The translations under genes and the position numbers were made by a program. This document shows positions 48,138 to 61,800 of a DNA stretch of 64,000 nt, piece by piece. Position 1 is the stretch's first letter; each line of letters opens with the position of its first letter. The stretch is from Apostichopus japonicus (taxonomy: Eukaryota > Echinodermata > Holothuroidea > Aspidochirotida > Stichopodidae): contig NC_092578.1 in the NCBI RefSeq assembly GCF_037975245.1, positions 9,466,359 to 9,530,358 of the forward strand, written 5' to 3'. Under the pieces are notes generated by a model that saw only the letters and a list, made by a program, of their open reading frames with translations, was not told the DNA's origin and did no database searches.

Positions 48138-48644
48138 CACCAATGAAGCACCAATGGGTGATCTCTGCTGTGGAGAATTCTATTGCAATCGTAGCGATAC
48201 TCGGCAGTATTCAGTGTACCTGGGTTTGTTATTCAAATCCACCGTAGAGACTAGATAGGTATATCACGGGGAGAATGAAGAAATGACAGTATGAGAAAGA
48301 TAACACGTGGTACTTCCAGTTAAGCAGTTTCTTCCATTGTTTCCACACCATTGACATGGTGACGTGGTAGGTGCATGGAAGTATTACATGCACAGTATAC
48401 CTCTAGGAACTGTCGTCAACAGGTGGTTGCCCAAGATTGATGGTCGAAATAGAGGAAATGTTGTACTATTTTTAATTGTTGTTAAAGGTTGTTCGAAGGG
48501 GCTTACTTTTTCATCCTGTCTTCCTGGTTTCACAATATCATAATCTGACGGAACTCTTTGGGTTGAGGAGGATGGTAGGAGATGGTGGATGACGGATATG
48601 AGTAGCAGATTATCATAATATTAAGTAAAATATTGTAATATTCA

Positions 48645-48650
48645 AATAAA
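48645..48650 (+). promoter_or_regulatory. Likely polyadenylation signal of PYM1
   Basis: AATAAA about 510 bp after the PYM1 stop codon. The sequence between has no open frame and would be the 3' UTR. Earlier signals are not obvious. Confidence 0.5.
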
Positions 48651-48659
48651 GTCACCACT

Positions 48660-49780
48660 TCTGTCAAGATTGCCATAGTGATCTTTCCTGAATGAAAGTA
48701 TCATCTCTTGTGAAACTCAAACTAATAAATTTTGGTTGGATTTGGATTGGCTCAACTCATTCAGCAACTAGTCACTGTTACATCTCTTTGACCATTCCTT
48801 GGTAAAAGGGAAGAGTTCAAGAGTGTAAAGTTTAGTCAACATTTTCCATAACAAAGAAAATTTTAGACTGAATGTAACAGTCCTACATGTTTTTATACTC
48901 AAATCTGAAAACACTGCAATCATTAAAGACTCGCCCCCAACCGCGCTCTGAAAAAGTTAACTTTCCGTTGCTTGCAAGTGAAGTTTTCTGCTTGTCGCTA
49001 CAAAATGCAGACAGTAATGAAACGTGATACCTTGTTATCTTTAGCTGGACCTGAGATGTACATGGCTGTATCGTTTGTACACTGTGCTGTGGGTATTGAC
49101 CGCAGCTGTATGTACTGACTGTACACTAGTGTCTAATTACCTAAGGTAGCTAGCTGTGTGCGTATTTTCTGGGATCAATAGTGGTGTCTCGCACTTCTGT
49201 TACACCTCATTTGAAACTAGGTCAGATTACAGGCATTAGACGTTTCTTTTTGCGCGAGTCTTCACACCCTTTAATGGAATCTGTGGAGACTGAGTGTTGA
49301 AATTTGCCTGGAGAGGACAATCATGGATAACCGGAAGAAATAGAGCCTGTGTAATAATTTAATGTTTCATAAGACTCATAAGAAATTTTGAATTAAAATA
49401 CCCATTAACACAAATTTTAGCCTTCAATTCAGGTCCTATGTTGCAATGGGAGTTTCCTGAAAAATAAAGATCATCTCATCAAGATAATCCTTATGGCATC
49501 CTACATTTGGAGAGTTTTAATCTTCCCACGTACATAAATGTAAATTCATGGATATGTCTGATGACAGATTGCATTATTCCAAGTAAGCACTTAGTTAATT
49601 GAACAGAAATAGCAGGGTTATATACAAATGCTAGTTTGCTTGTTCATGAGGTTGGGGAGAGGGGGTGGGGAGAGGGGGGTGGGTAGGGTAGGGTAATGAG
49701 GTTAGACAACTCAGTGTGATTAACAGCCTTGAAATATCCCTCTGGATTAGATCTTTATCAAAACTTGGATAACCGTTATG
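48660..49780. other. No gene recognised
   Basis: Intergenic sequence after PYM1 with a G-rich (ggggtgggga) run near 49655-49690. No coding frame or RNA signature. Confidence 0.4.
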
Positions 49781-50015
49781 CAGGTACTTGAATTGTGTAT
49801 GGGCAGCTAACACAGATGCAGTGCTTTATGATATGCACATTATCTAGGTACTTGAATCTGTGTATGGTACGTCAGTTAACACAATTGCAGTAATTTATGA
49901 TATGCATGTTATCTACTGTAGGTACTTGAGTCTGTGAATTGTGTATCGTCAGTTAACACAGATACAGTGCTTCATGGTCTGCAAGTTATCTAGGTACTTG
50001 AATCTGTGAATTGTG
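49781..50015. repeat. About 75-bp minisatellite, three copies
   Basis: Three imperfect copies containing aggtacttga, then gtcagYtaacacag.tgcagt.cttYatgRt and tgca.rttatcta. It lies between PYM1 and BLOC1S1 and is non-coding. Confidence 0.75.
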
Positions 50016-50019
50016 TGCA

Positions 50020-51780
50020 CGTTCCAAAATAGTGTTCAGAAATGATACTGCACTAGACATACCATTGCTGTGATCATGGGTCTAATTCAACCGTGCAAGA
50101 GAATTGGGGCTGAGAACAGGGTTGCCAGAGTTTCTGTGCTGCAATCGGCCAACTATTACACCATATATATAATTATTTTGACATTTCAACCTGTATATGT
50201 GGGGTTGGAGTTGTGTGCGTTTACAATTCATTGCAATAAGGGGAAGGGGGGGGGGGGAGTCTCTGATATGAACATACACAGGTGTAGACCAATTTGCATC
50301 AGGCCAATGACAAATTTGTCATTTTGGGTGTTTAAAAACACCAAACTGGCAATGGTAGCTGACCATGCAGACTTGTGAAACAATTTTTATATTTCCTTAC
50401 TCAGAAACTAGATTTCTTGTTTGACTTTTGAAATGAGAGAGACATACAAGGAAGGCAGATAATACACAAGAGAGGTTCCAATCCATCGGGTTTTATTCTG
50501 TTACTCTAAGAATTAAAAATAAAGCTAAGAAACAATTAATGACCAGAAATGTTTTAATATATTTCCAGATGACATGCAATGCATACTTTCTTGTATGAAG
50601 GTTTCTTATTTCTTATGTTACTGGTTACCTCCAGAAGATCTACACAACCTTGAATCATTCACAATCCTTCATGACTGTCCCTTGAAAAGCATGCTGTGTT
50701 TGTGATGTCAATTTTATTTTGCCATCTCTTCCTCACAACATTACTTGCTAACCTTAATTAAAAAGTACTTCTTAATAGTTGGCTAAAACAGATCTCAACT
50801 CATACACTTTTTCCGCCTGCATGTTGAATATACCATATCTATCGCTTTCTAAAATGACATACTTAAAATGCTCCATCTCCAAATGGTGGAAAATTTAAAA
50901 AAAATTGAATCTAACTTGTTCCACTTCTTAATTGAAATTTTTTTTTTACGGTAAACCAGTTTCATGGATTCACCTTACTAGCAATGTTAATTTTTTTTAA
51001 ATAAATCAAATTATATAGGCAGTCTCTTACCTCTGATACATCAACATTGGTTAAGGTTACTAAAGTGACACAAAAACCATAAATTTGCTTAATAAACCAC
51101 AAAGAGTCAATACCTTACTACACATTAAATATAGCATTCTCTTTTGCCGGTAATATCTACTGACATGATAATACTCATGATATTGTGCCTAGAATTGCAA
51201 ACACAAACACTCATCATGACATCGATAGAGCAAGGCAGTCTACACAGAATTTGTGGTACCATCTAGCCGTTTGGATCCCTTTTTCCTGTTTGGCCAACCG
51301 AACCAACCAAGAATAAGTGTAGTATAAGTTTGCAGTTGATGAAACCATGCTGTGGTACATCATTTCTTCAAATAAACATCAAAGAGCAAGTACTCGGGTG
51401 AATCCATTCACGTCTAGTTATTTATTTTATGTCCGCCCACAACCCTTTGTGTAGGTATTAATCATATTTGAAACCAAATTCAGAGTATACTATCCTTTAT
51501 CTCATATTCTGGAAGGGTCCCCTCACATATTCCCAGGCTCCCTTATTGACCCCATGCTCTGGGGGTGGGGGGCTGCGGCTCCTCCCCGAACCCCCTCTCC
51601 TCAGGCCTGACTGCCACACTGTCTGAGATTATGGCTACATTATCCGTAGCATGGATATAACACAAAGAGAATGCAGGTTGAATTTAAGAATGGCATTGGA
51701 AACATGACTGCCAGTTATATAAATGTATTGAAGACGGCATTGGAAGCAGATCATTTCTAGTGATATAAATGTATTGAAGA
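50020..51780. other. No gene recognised; possible BLOC1S1 3' region
   Basis: AT-rich sequence with poly-A and poly-T runs. A minus-strand AATAAA-type signal (plus strand tttatt) near 50494 could end a long BLOC1S1 transcript, but I cannot show it. A C-rich fragment at 51550-51610 resembles other ctggggg blocks near 57600 and 60330. Confidence 0.35.
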
Positions 51781-51799
51781 CTTCTGTAATGCTCTCCTT

Positions 51800-52318
51800 G
51801 ATTATCCTCTTGTACTTGATGCAAACAGCCCTCCCTTGTAAGCATAATGGTATCTCCTTCAAACAATTCTTGCAGTGACCGAGCTTTGATTATCCTCTTA
51901 TACTTGATGCAAACAGCCTTCCCTTGTAAGCATAATGGTATCCACATAAAACAATTCTTGCAGTGACCAAGCTTTGATAATCCTCTTATACTTGATGCAA
52001 ACAGCCTTCCCTTGTAAGCATAATGGTATCTCCATAAAACAATTCTTGCAGTGACCAAGCTTTGATAATCCTCTTATACTTGATGCAAACAGCCTTCCCT
52101 TGTAAGCATAATGGTATCTCCATAAAACAATTCTTGCAGTGACCAAGCTTTGATAATCCTCTTATACTTGATGCAAACAGCCTTCCCTTGTAAGCATAAT
52201 GGTATCTCCATAAAACAATTCTTGCAGTGACCAAGCTTTGATAATCCTCTTATACTTGATGCAAACAGCCTTCCCTTGTAAACATAATGGTACCTCCTGA
52301 AAACATTTCTAGCAGTGA
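51800..52318. repeat. 88-bp minisatellite, about six copies
   Basis: Units contain cttgatgcaaacagcc, cttcccttgtaagcataatgg and cagtgaccaagctttgat, with an 88-bp period (aaacagcc at about 51822, 51910, 51998, 52086, 52174 and 52262). The overlapping 82-codon minus-strand frames arise because three units (264 bp) are open in one frame. They are not a gene. Confidence 0.95.
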
Positions 52319-52680
52319 CCAAGGAAAGCGTTGGAGAGAGATTGCCCTATACATGTGTGATGATGGGTGGAACATATCTGCACCACTCTTCCCTTGTAAA
52401 CATAATGGTACCTCCTTAAAACAGTTCTATCAGTGACCAAGCAAAGCATTGGAGAGAGATTGCCCATATATGTGTGATGATGGGTGGAACACATCTGCAC
52501 CACTCTTCCCTTGTCAGCATAATGGTACCTCCTGAAAACATTTCTAGCAGTGACCAAGGAAAGCGTTGGAGAGATATTGCCCTATATATGTGTGATGATG
52601 GGTGGAACACATCTGCACCACTCTTCCCTTGTTAGCATAATGGTACCTCCTGAAAACAATTCTAGCACCACTCTTCCCTG
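52319..52680. repeat. About 118-bp minisatellite derived from the 88-bp unit
   Basis: Three copies. They share cttcccttgtaarcataatggtacctcc and cagtgaccaag with the 88-bp units, and add aaagcRttggagagag and a segment with tgtgtgatgatgggtggaac. Plausibly the 88-bp unit fused to a second sequence and then expanded. Confidence 0.9.
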
Positions 52681-52844
52681 TGACTTTTCCCCTTTTCTTG
52701 ATTACAAAAGTACTAATGGTCTGTTGTCATAATCACCCTCAAACTGACTATATTTACTTTTTACAATTTCCGATTACATTTGTACAGGGCTGAGTCACCA
52801 TTTATATGAAGGCTGTCACGTGACAGTCTTTAACACAACCTTTG

Positions 52845-55800
52845 TCAACCGGTATCTGCGAAAGAAAAAGATAAACATTACAGCAGGTTCTTGCCAAGTA
52901 TCACTAATTTCTTAGAATTTCATGAATTCTATTCGAGTATCACTCCCAAGTAAAATAATTTACTGAACAAATCAAGAAACTCTTCCAGGACTATTCAGCA
53001 CAACAAAGGCTTATTAAACGAGTAACTAGTGGAAGCTTAGAATAATTTTTGTCACTAAAGACAAATTTTTATGTACAAATATTTAATCAAACACATTCAG
53101 AAGTAAAATTGGCAATATCCAAGCCTTTATAAGTTTTCCTTCATGCTGTGAAAGTAAACTTGTCTAGTCCAGTAAATGACATCCAAATGTTGTGGGAATT
53201 AGTATTGACTCTTGTCCAAAATGTACCACAGCCAATGACAGACCAAGGTTTACAATCAAGGACAGTATATCCTGGATTTGTAGACCAATTTTACAGTTTT
53301 GACAAGTATTTGAGTTGTATTTTGCATTTGCAACTCGCACTTTCAAGTTAGCTGTAACACCACCACGAGTTGATAAAATTCACTTCATCTTAATGTCGAG
53401 TTGAATCGTTACCAGTGCGGATTTTCCTGGCTTGAGTCGTTGACCCTGGTGAATGCCTTACCTCTATGGGGGGGAGACATTCATGAATTTGTTGGAGTCA
53501 CTTTACTTTTGAAATTTAGTGGCTTTAGTCGCCATGGCTCATCAATGATCACAACGGAAAAACTAAAAGTCATACTTGAAAGTCGATATACATCCTTTGG
53601 CATTGAATAGTTTACACCTACACTTGCAAAAAGGCTGAGGTGCTGACACAGGTAAATTGTAAACCAATTAGATGTGACCAATCAGGTAGATGTGATAGTT
53701 TAAAAATAAAAACAGCTGAGGAATGCTATGCACATCCAATTTACCCCTCCCACACCCCACCCACACCACCTGCCCAAAATCCTTGATCAATAATTCCAAA
53801 AGATATCTTATTGAACTTGGTTGGAACTACCAAATAAAACGGGGCATTTTTTTAACACAAATCCACCAGGATGCTCACGTAAGGTAACAAGAAGAGGATA
53901 TGTCCTTAGAAATCCTTGACGTATGTTAAACCACTGTAAAAGCCATGTTTAACAATAATTTACCTTTGTAAGCATATTCCAGTGCACTGGCAATAGTCTG
54001 CATGTCTGATTCCAGACTCTTTGACCAATTTTCAACATCACCTAGTTCCTGAAAGAAAGAAAGAAAAAAAGAACATAAACCCTGATATTAATGACATTGC
54101 AGTCACTGTTTATCTACTGGTTTACCATATCTTCCTAATCATGCTTACATATAATACTGTGATTGATCAAGTCAGGATATATTTCTAGACTGCTCACCAA
54201 ATGAAACTTGTGAAAAATGGGACTCTCCAAATGCTAAAAAAACAGAATGCAAAAATGCATTGTGGTTTCGATGATGTAACATGAGCAGTTTTCTTCATGA
54301 ATCTGACGTAATGTTTAGTGAGGGTGTACATGTTTACAAGGGTTTCACGATTTGACCTCTGATGACCCCAAATGACGTCCACCAAACTAGAGCACCAATG
54401 GTGCAGAAGCTCATACCTTTTCGAGCTTAAAAATGTAGGGCCCACTAAACTTTATGGCCCACCAAATTTCAGGCCATTTTTCAGATTCCACCAATTTTGG
54501 GCCCATGAGGGATAACCCCCCCCCCCCCTCCTTTAGCAGAATCCTGGCCAGCTTTCTAGTCACTTCGCCCAACAACCATTTCGCCCAACTGCCATTTCGC
54601 CCAACCAGCCTGGTCATTTCGCCCAACCAGCCTGGTCATTTCGCCCAACCAGCATGGTCATTTCGCCCAACCATCATAGTCATTTCGCCCAACCAGCATG
54701 GTCATTTCGCCCAACCTTGTTGGTCATTTCGCCCAACCTTATTTTTACTAATATTCAGTCAGAATAATATTACTTTTTCTATTCCACTAGTTCAATTTGA
54801 TTTATTTTGGGTTAGGTTACTTCGTAATAGGTAAATAAAAAAGTGAGGTCCGCTCGATATCGATCGGAGTCTGAGCAGTTATTTTGGGTATAATGGGAGG
54901 ATTACACTAGTTTAGGCGTTTACGCATACAGTGGAAGTTATATTATTATACAAACACAGGGGAATCGGTCTTCATAAAAACCTATCAGACCTTACCCCTA
55001 AATCACTGATCCATCCTACTGACTAACAATTCTCGAACGTTTCCTTATTAAATTGAAAAAAAAAATATAAAATGGAATTACTATATTTAATCAATGTAAC
55101 CACTTTATCAATGTAACCACATATGTAATCACATTTAACCACGACTTCAAGTTTCCTTAATACTCGGTTCGTATCCCGTAACGTTAACAATTCCCGACCG
55201 TTTACTATATCAAACCTATCAAACCTAACCCCTAAAACACTGATCCATCCTCAAGATTCCTTAATATTCGGTTCGTATTTAGTAACGTTAAAAATTCATG
55301 AACGTTTCCTTACTAAAGTTATACAAAGTAAAGGACTTCAAGTTTCCTTAATATTCCTTAATATTCGAACGTTTACTATCAAACCTAACCCCTAACACAC
55401 TGATCAATCCTCAAGTTTCCTTAATATTCGGTTCGTATCCTGTAACGTTAAAATTTCCCGAACGTTTCCTTACTAAAGTTATACAAAGTAAAGGACTTTT
55501 TATACAAAGTAAAGTTATACAAAGTAAAGTTATACAAAGTAAAGTAAAGGACAAAGTAAAGTTTCCTTAATATTCCTTAATATTCGAACGTTTACTATCA
55601 AACCTAACACACTGATCAATCCTCAAGTTTCCTTAATATTCGGTTCGTATCCTGTAACGTTAACAATTCCCGAACGTTTCCTTTTGAAATATCATATTTA
55701 ATCAAGGTTGGGCGAAATGACCAGACTGGTTGGGCGAAATGACCAGGCTGGTTGGGCGAAATGACCAGGCTGGTTGGGCGAAATGGCAGTTGGGCGAAAT

Positions 55801-58800
55801 GGTTGTTGGGCGAAGTGTCCTGCTTCCCCTGGCCACACCACTGGCTATAATTCCTATTTTCCCCCTTTGAATCCTATTTTACCCACTCTCTCAAACAATA
55901 CCACTGACCTACCCTATTAAACTTTCTCCCCTCTACCTGAGCAGACCTGAAGCACTCCTTGCCAAAATTGTGGCTGGCTGCCTACAATACCTCAGGCTCA
56001 AAGACTTCTAAGAATCGGCAAGTGCTGATTGGCTATAGGGCTCTCATGCTTACAGTTCGACAGTTAATAACAACTCCCAGTCCTGCTATAATTCCACTAA
56101 CAGCCTCTGCAGAGCTTAACCACAAACACTGCAGAGACTGGGAGACAAATTAAAGGAGCTTTGGCAAAAGGTGAAGGCTCAGATTTTCTTAAACAATGGG
56201 GATTAATTGTAATTAATTAACTATTGACCAAAAATTATTAGGCATCACCTAATTCATACACAATCCAACAATCATCAGTTCAACTTTGAAAATGATCCAT
56301 CAAAATCTTGAGGAGATTGAGATATTTGAAAATATTACAAAAAATGACCCCCGATGACCCCCTAAATGACATTTGACCTCAATTTTCCGAACAACCCTCG
56401 TAACTCTCATCCCGAGGAACGTTGTGACCAAGTTTCATTATAACTGGCCATACACTGTACGAACAGGAGCAATTTGAAAATATAGGGCCGCGGCCCGGGC
56501 CACAAAAGACCCCTAGTTGATCTTTGATCTCAAATTCATGAACACCCTGAAGGTAAAACTTCCATAGTACTATCGTGACAAACCCTCAACATTGTACCAT
56601 GGAATCTGTAGGAGAAGAAGCATTTTGCGTATTTCCACAAAATGGCCCATTACGGCCCACATGTGACCTTTGACACCAAATTTCGGACCATCTCTGATGG
56701 CCCTATACCCAATGGTCCTTGTGTCCAAGTTTCATGAAATTCCATCAAACACTGTGCGAGTGGGAGTGGTTTTACCAATTGTTGACGGATAGAGTGATAG
56801 AGTGATAGGATGATAGAGTGATAGACGCCGCACTTTAACAATAGCTCACACCAGCATGCTGGTATGAGCTAAAAAAATAGGCTTCTTCAACTCAATATGA
56901 TAAATTCTACACACTACATTTAGAGCCAAGCTTTCAGTATAGAGATATCGCGATTATAAGGTTTTCACAATTTGACCCCTGGTGACCCCAAATGACCTTT
57001 TCCCTCCATCAAAAACAGTAGGCTTCTTGTACTCAATGTGGTATTTCTACACACTAAATACGAGATTGGTCTGACCTTCCCTTCTTGAGATATCGTGTTT
57101 ACAAGCTGGGCGTCACTCACACACACACCCATAAACACATACGCCATCATGAATGCAAAGGTTACGATTATCATCGAAACCAAAAATCAAAAGAGGGTGC
57201 TGTTTTACCAGTCCTCTCTGGTTCTGCTAAAATTGACAAGCTGTTGCTATGAGAGATGTATACTACCAGAATCATCAACAGTAGTATGGCAGTACCATAA
57301 GCTGATCACTAGAAGTATGTATATTTCTAAGTTTGCCCGTAATTAGTGAAATAGAGCTCTAATGAAACATGTGTCTAAAGTTTCAAGTCAAACTAACAGT
57401 TTTGCGCAACTTAACATGTCTTCTAAAACATGCTTTTTTATTCAGAGAAACAAAATATGGAACCTATCAGTAGTAAATCAAATGCAATGCAGAGATAATC
57501 AAGAACTGAAGAAAAAAAAAATTAACCTTTCAGATAATGAGTCATAGGATTTTAGAATTGATACCATTCGATGTCTTAACTATTATTTAGTTTTTTTTTT
57601 CTGGGGTGAACCCCCAGACTCCCCTGCATGGAAGCAGGCTTCACTGAAACCCAAGACTACCCACTCCCTACCCGGCCCTCCTTTATGATGTCATGGATCC
57701 CCATAAAGCCCTTTGTGGTTCATGTAACTTTGGGTTTTATCTCTATAAGCCTTCGTTCTATCTTAAATTTACGTCCCTGTACAATTAGTGGATATTTTGA
57801 TAATGTTGATTCCATTATGCTGCTGCAAAATAGAATTACAGTTTTCAAGAATATGCAGCACATTGTGATGTGGATGCTGTCATTATGAAATATGTTCTTT
57901 TTAAAAATTGATTTTTTCCTTTTGATAGGCATGTACTTTATTACTCTCATTGAAATGAAATACATTGAATACTGAACATCATATATTTGCATCAGAATAT
58001 AATCTGAAGTTATCAGAATATAGAAAGTGTTTTTAAAACCAGATTATCTTCCTTTTCGGATACATAAACTGCAATAGTTATGGCATTTACTCGGCCATAT
58101 GCAGATACCTTGTATCAGCCCAGTGACCAGTGCAGACCAATGTAGACGATCTGATGCTATTTTATTTTTCAAGCAATAGCCCTCATCCAACACACTTAAA
58201 GTCATCCTTTTGTGGTGGGAATCAAATGACAAATTCTGCCAGAGTCATGTTCCCCTCTGATGTCCATATATATCAAATGTCATTTCATTTCAACTTTTTG
58301 TAGTTTGCTTTATAGCAAGAGAAAGATGATGCTAAAACTAACTATACAACAATGAGGTACAGTAAAGACAAAGCACGGAAAATCTAAGAGAGCAGAGACC
58401 TGTAGGGAAGCTGATCCATCTTTAAGAAACAAAACAGCCAAATGTTAGCAGCAAGAATAAAGGTAAAGTGATGTGAAAGCTGCCAACCTTGAGAGCTTGA
58501 TTGAAGTTTTCAATCAGCTGTAACCACTGTATACTCTGTTTGGCAAAGAGAGCTGCATTAGCTTGTAGCTGCTTTGCTTCTGCATCCAACTTCTTTTCAT
58601 TGTTGTAGGCTATCGCCACTCTGTAGGAGAAAAAATATCACAAAACGATTTAAAAACACTGATTTAGTTTTTACTTATTGGTATATAGTGATATTCTTAT
58701 CTGAAAACAGCTGCAACTATATGATAATTTTTGAAAATTAGTGAATTAAGAGCGAATGTAGAGTGAAATTTGAATGAATTTAGAGGGAGTTAAGTTCAGT

Positions 58801-61800
58801 TAACAATGAAATTTAGGTTATAGTGAATACACAAATCAATTACCATGGTGTAGATGATTTGAACAGTAATTAATATAACCATAATCATCTAATGCTTCTA
58901 TTAGTCATCCATGTACTATTATAGTAGCTCACTTGATTTTCACTCTCTTCTCACTCTAACAATAAAGTGTGCTTTCAATATTTCAACAGCAATCTGAATC
59001 TCAACAATGATTGGTCATAACCTTAAAATAAAGTCTATCAATTCTGGTGTTCAATTAACATGGTACATTGGTATTACTGGTATCAATGTCCAGTATCCTA
59101 TATGGTACTATAAAGTAACAATACTAATTATAAGCTTGTACTTTGAAGCTGGGAGCCCTCACTATGAAAGTCTGACATGTCATTGTGCTACTAGGATCTT
59201 AAATCTTTTACGTTCTCTTTACATATTTTCAAGGTAGAATGCTAAAAGTGTTACTATTATTATTATTATTATTATTATTAAAGGTGTTGACACTGAAACC
59301 AATGTCATCTCAAAGAGGTTCTTTAATTTAAATTCAACATCTTCGAAACCCATTACAGACGATAAACACTGTCATAAGTAAAGAAAAACATAAAGAATTA
59401 AAGCATGAAGCTCAATGATGTCATAATATGTAGACTTGATCAAGTCATTAACCTTTTGTGCAAAAACCATTATATTTATGTTTAACTCCTAATCCGTTTG
59501 AGGAAGTTATTCATGACAGTTATCTCTATCACTTGACTATTGATAATGCTAGGGGTTTGTGTCTCCTTGGCTGTGGAGGTGGGGGAAGGGGTGGGGAGAA
59601 GGGGTGGGGAGAAGGGGTGGGGAGAAGGGGTGGGGAGAGTTGTTCATGACAGTTATCTCTATCACTTGACTATTAATTTAATAATGGTAGGGCTTGTGTC
59701 TCCTTGGCTGTGGAGGTGGGACGGAGGGGGTGGGGAGAGTTGTTCATGACAGTTATCTCTATCACTTGACTATTAATTTAATAATGGTAGGGTTTGTGTC
59801 TCCTTGGCTGTGGAGGTGGGGAGGGAGTGGGTGAGTGGGAGTTGTTTATGTCACTATCACATAGACAATTAATAATGGTAGGGTTTGTGTTTCTCCTTGG
59901 CTGTGGAGGTGGGGAGGGAGGGGTTTGTGGTGGAAGTTGTTCATGACACTATCACATAGACCATTAATGATGGTAGGGTTTGTGTCTCCTTTACAATAAT
60001 CTCAACAAACAGAACTCAGTGGCATGAGATCTGATTTCACATTGGGAGGGATGCCACTTTCAAGCAACAATATTCTTTTCAAACTCCCAGCTGATCTAGT
60101 CCTTCACAGCAAAGAAGGGGAGGGGGGAAGGAAGGGGAAAAATGTTAAGTCATAATTGAAGGGTGTGCTGGTTGTACACCCCCTTTCCAAACTCACACAA
60201 TATTTTCAATTTTTATTTGCACAACCTAAAGATCTAATTAAGATCTAATTTTAGATCAAATTTATCATCCAAACGGGTCTCAGAAAGCACCAATTGACAT
60301 CTACATTTTGTCTACAATTTCTTTTCTGGGGAAGGTCCCCCAGAGCCTACTACATGCAAGAAGGACTCATAAAGGACCACACAGGCTACAGTTTTTATGA
60401 AATCCTGGATCAGCATTAGGCCTTTCCAGAAAGGTTTATACTACTTATAAACTGAATTGGGAAAAAAATTGTGATTTGTTACCCCCTTCCCCACCCCCAG
60501 TCCCACCTTGAAATAATGTGCACACCACTGTTTTAAGCAGCATTAAACAGAGGGAAAGTGATACGATACCTGTTGTTAAGATTTTCAACCAAGGCCTTGG
60601 TTACGTTGGATGCAGATATGATAGCTTCTTTTCTTCTTCTTTCTAAAATAGAAAAAAGCTTAGGTTAAAGTAAGTATTAAGGAATTATACAACCAGTTAT
60701 AAAAGGCATGTTGTTAACCCCCTTATGTTTGGCACTTTTGGCGTTACATGGAGTGAGGCACCATCTTGAGAAGATGCCATCTTGTTTTGTTTAGTGAAGC
60801 ACGCACGTGCATAAGGAAGATTAAGAAAAAGTATTTAACCAAATTTTCATATGTCATGTATAATAAGCAGATTGTACATTTTCCCAGCTGCATATATTTA
60901 CTTTCAACCCAGCCTATGGCAACTGAAGCCAGCAGTTCTAATATGACAACAAACAATATCTAAAATTTATCATATTAACATGCCATCTCATGAAACTGTA
61001 TGAGTGATTGTGTTTATCAACCTGTACTGTAGATGCCAAAAGTATACGTGATTATAAATTTTGACAGTAAGATTTAAGTGTTACTGAATATAGTATTTAG
61101 CTTTCTTGTAACTGTACCAACATACCAAAGATTCTCTGGAAGCACATTAAAACCCACAAGTTCTCCTTCCAAGCAGGTACAAATACAGTCCCATGTTATC
61201 ATAAAAATATGAAAAATTCCACTTAGAATTGATTACAACAAACTGAGACTTACTAGCAAACTTAAAGATGGGCTTCCATTGCACTGATGTAAAATCTGGA
61301 GATTGCCCAAAGTGCTCCATGATATGCACATCTGACAATATTAGATACCAAGACAATAGGCCTACTAGTAGGCATCCTATGCTATGCTATGGCTTTTAAG
61401 TATGCAAAAAGGAACAGAAAGGAATCGGTAATAAATTATGTCCTCAAAAACGTAATGATCATTGAAGCCTTCTTACTTCTTCTAGTACACCTACTGTAGG
61501 TATAATGTACTTGCTCTACCAGTCCCCATTTATAAAGTCGCCTACATTAGACTGTATTTTAGAGAGTGGTAAGAATGAGGATGTCCATAATATTGCAAAT
61601 GCATAGCTTAAGTTATGAGCCAATATATGTTTGGAATTTCTGTGCTCAAAAGGAAGCAATGGAAACACAGAGAAGACAAAGTTTCAGCTAAATTTGTGCA
61701 TGAAACTTTACAAATTGAATACTTTCCACATATTCCACATATCTGTATATACAACCATGAAAATAATTTCAAGTCCATGTGAAAATATATTTGTTATAAA

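Noticed and set aside
51684-52322. Overlapping 82-124 codon minus-strand frames rich in repeated peptide
   Set aside because: Explained by the 88-bp minisatellite being open across three units in one phase; peptide repeats simply mirror DNA repeats.
54454-54834. 126-codon frame with repeated HFAQP motifs
   Set aside because: Runs through the tandem arm of the foldback element and a poly-C run; no family resemblance.
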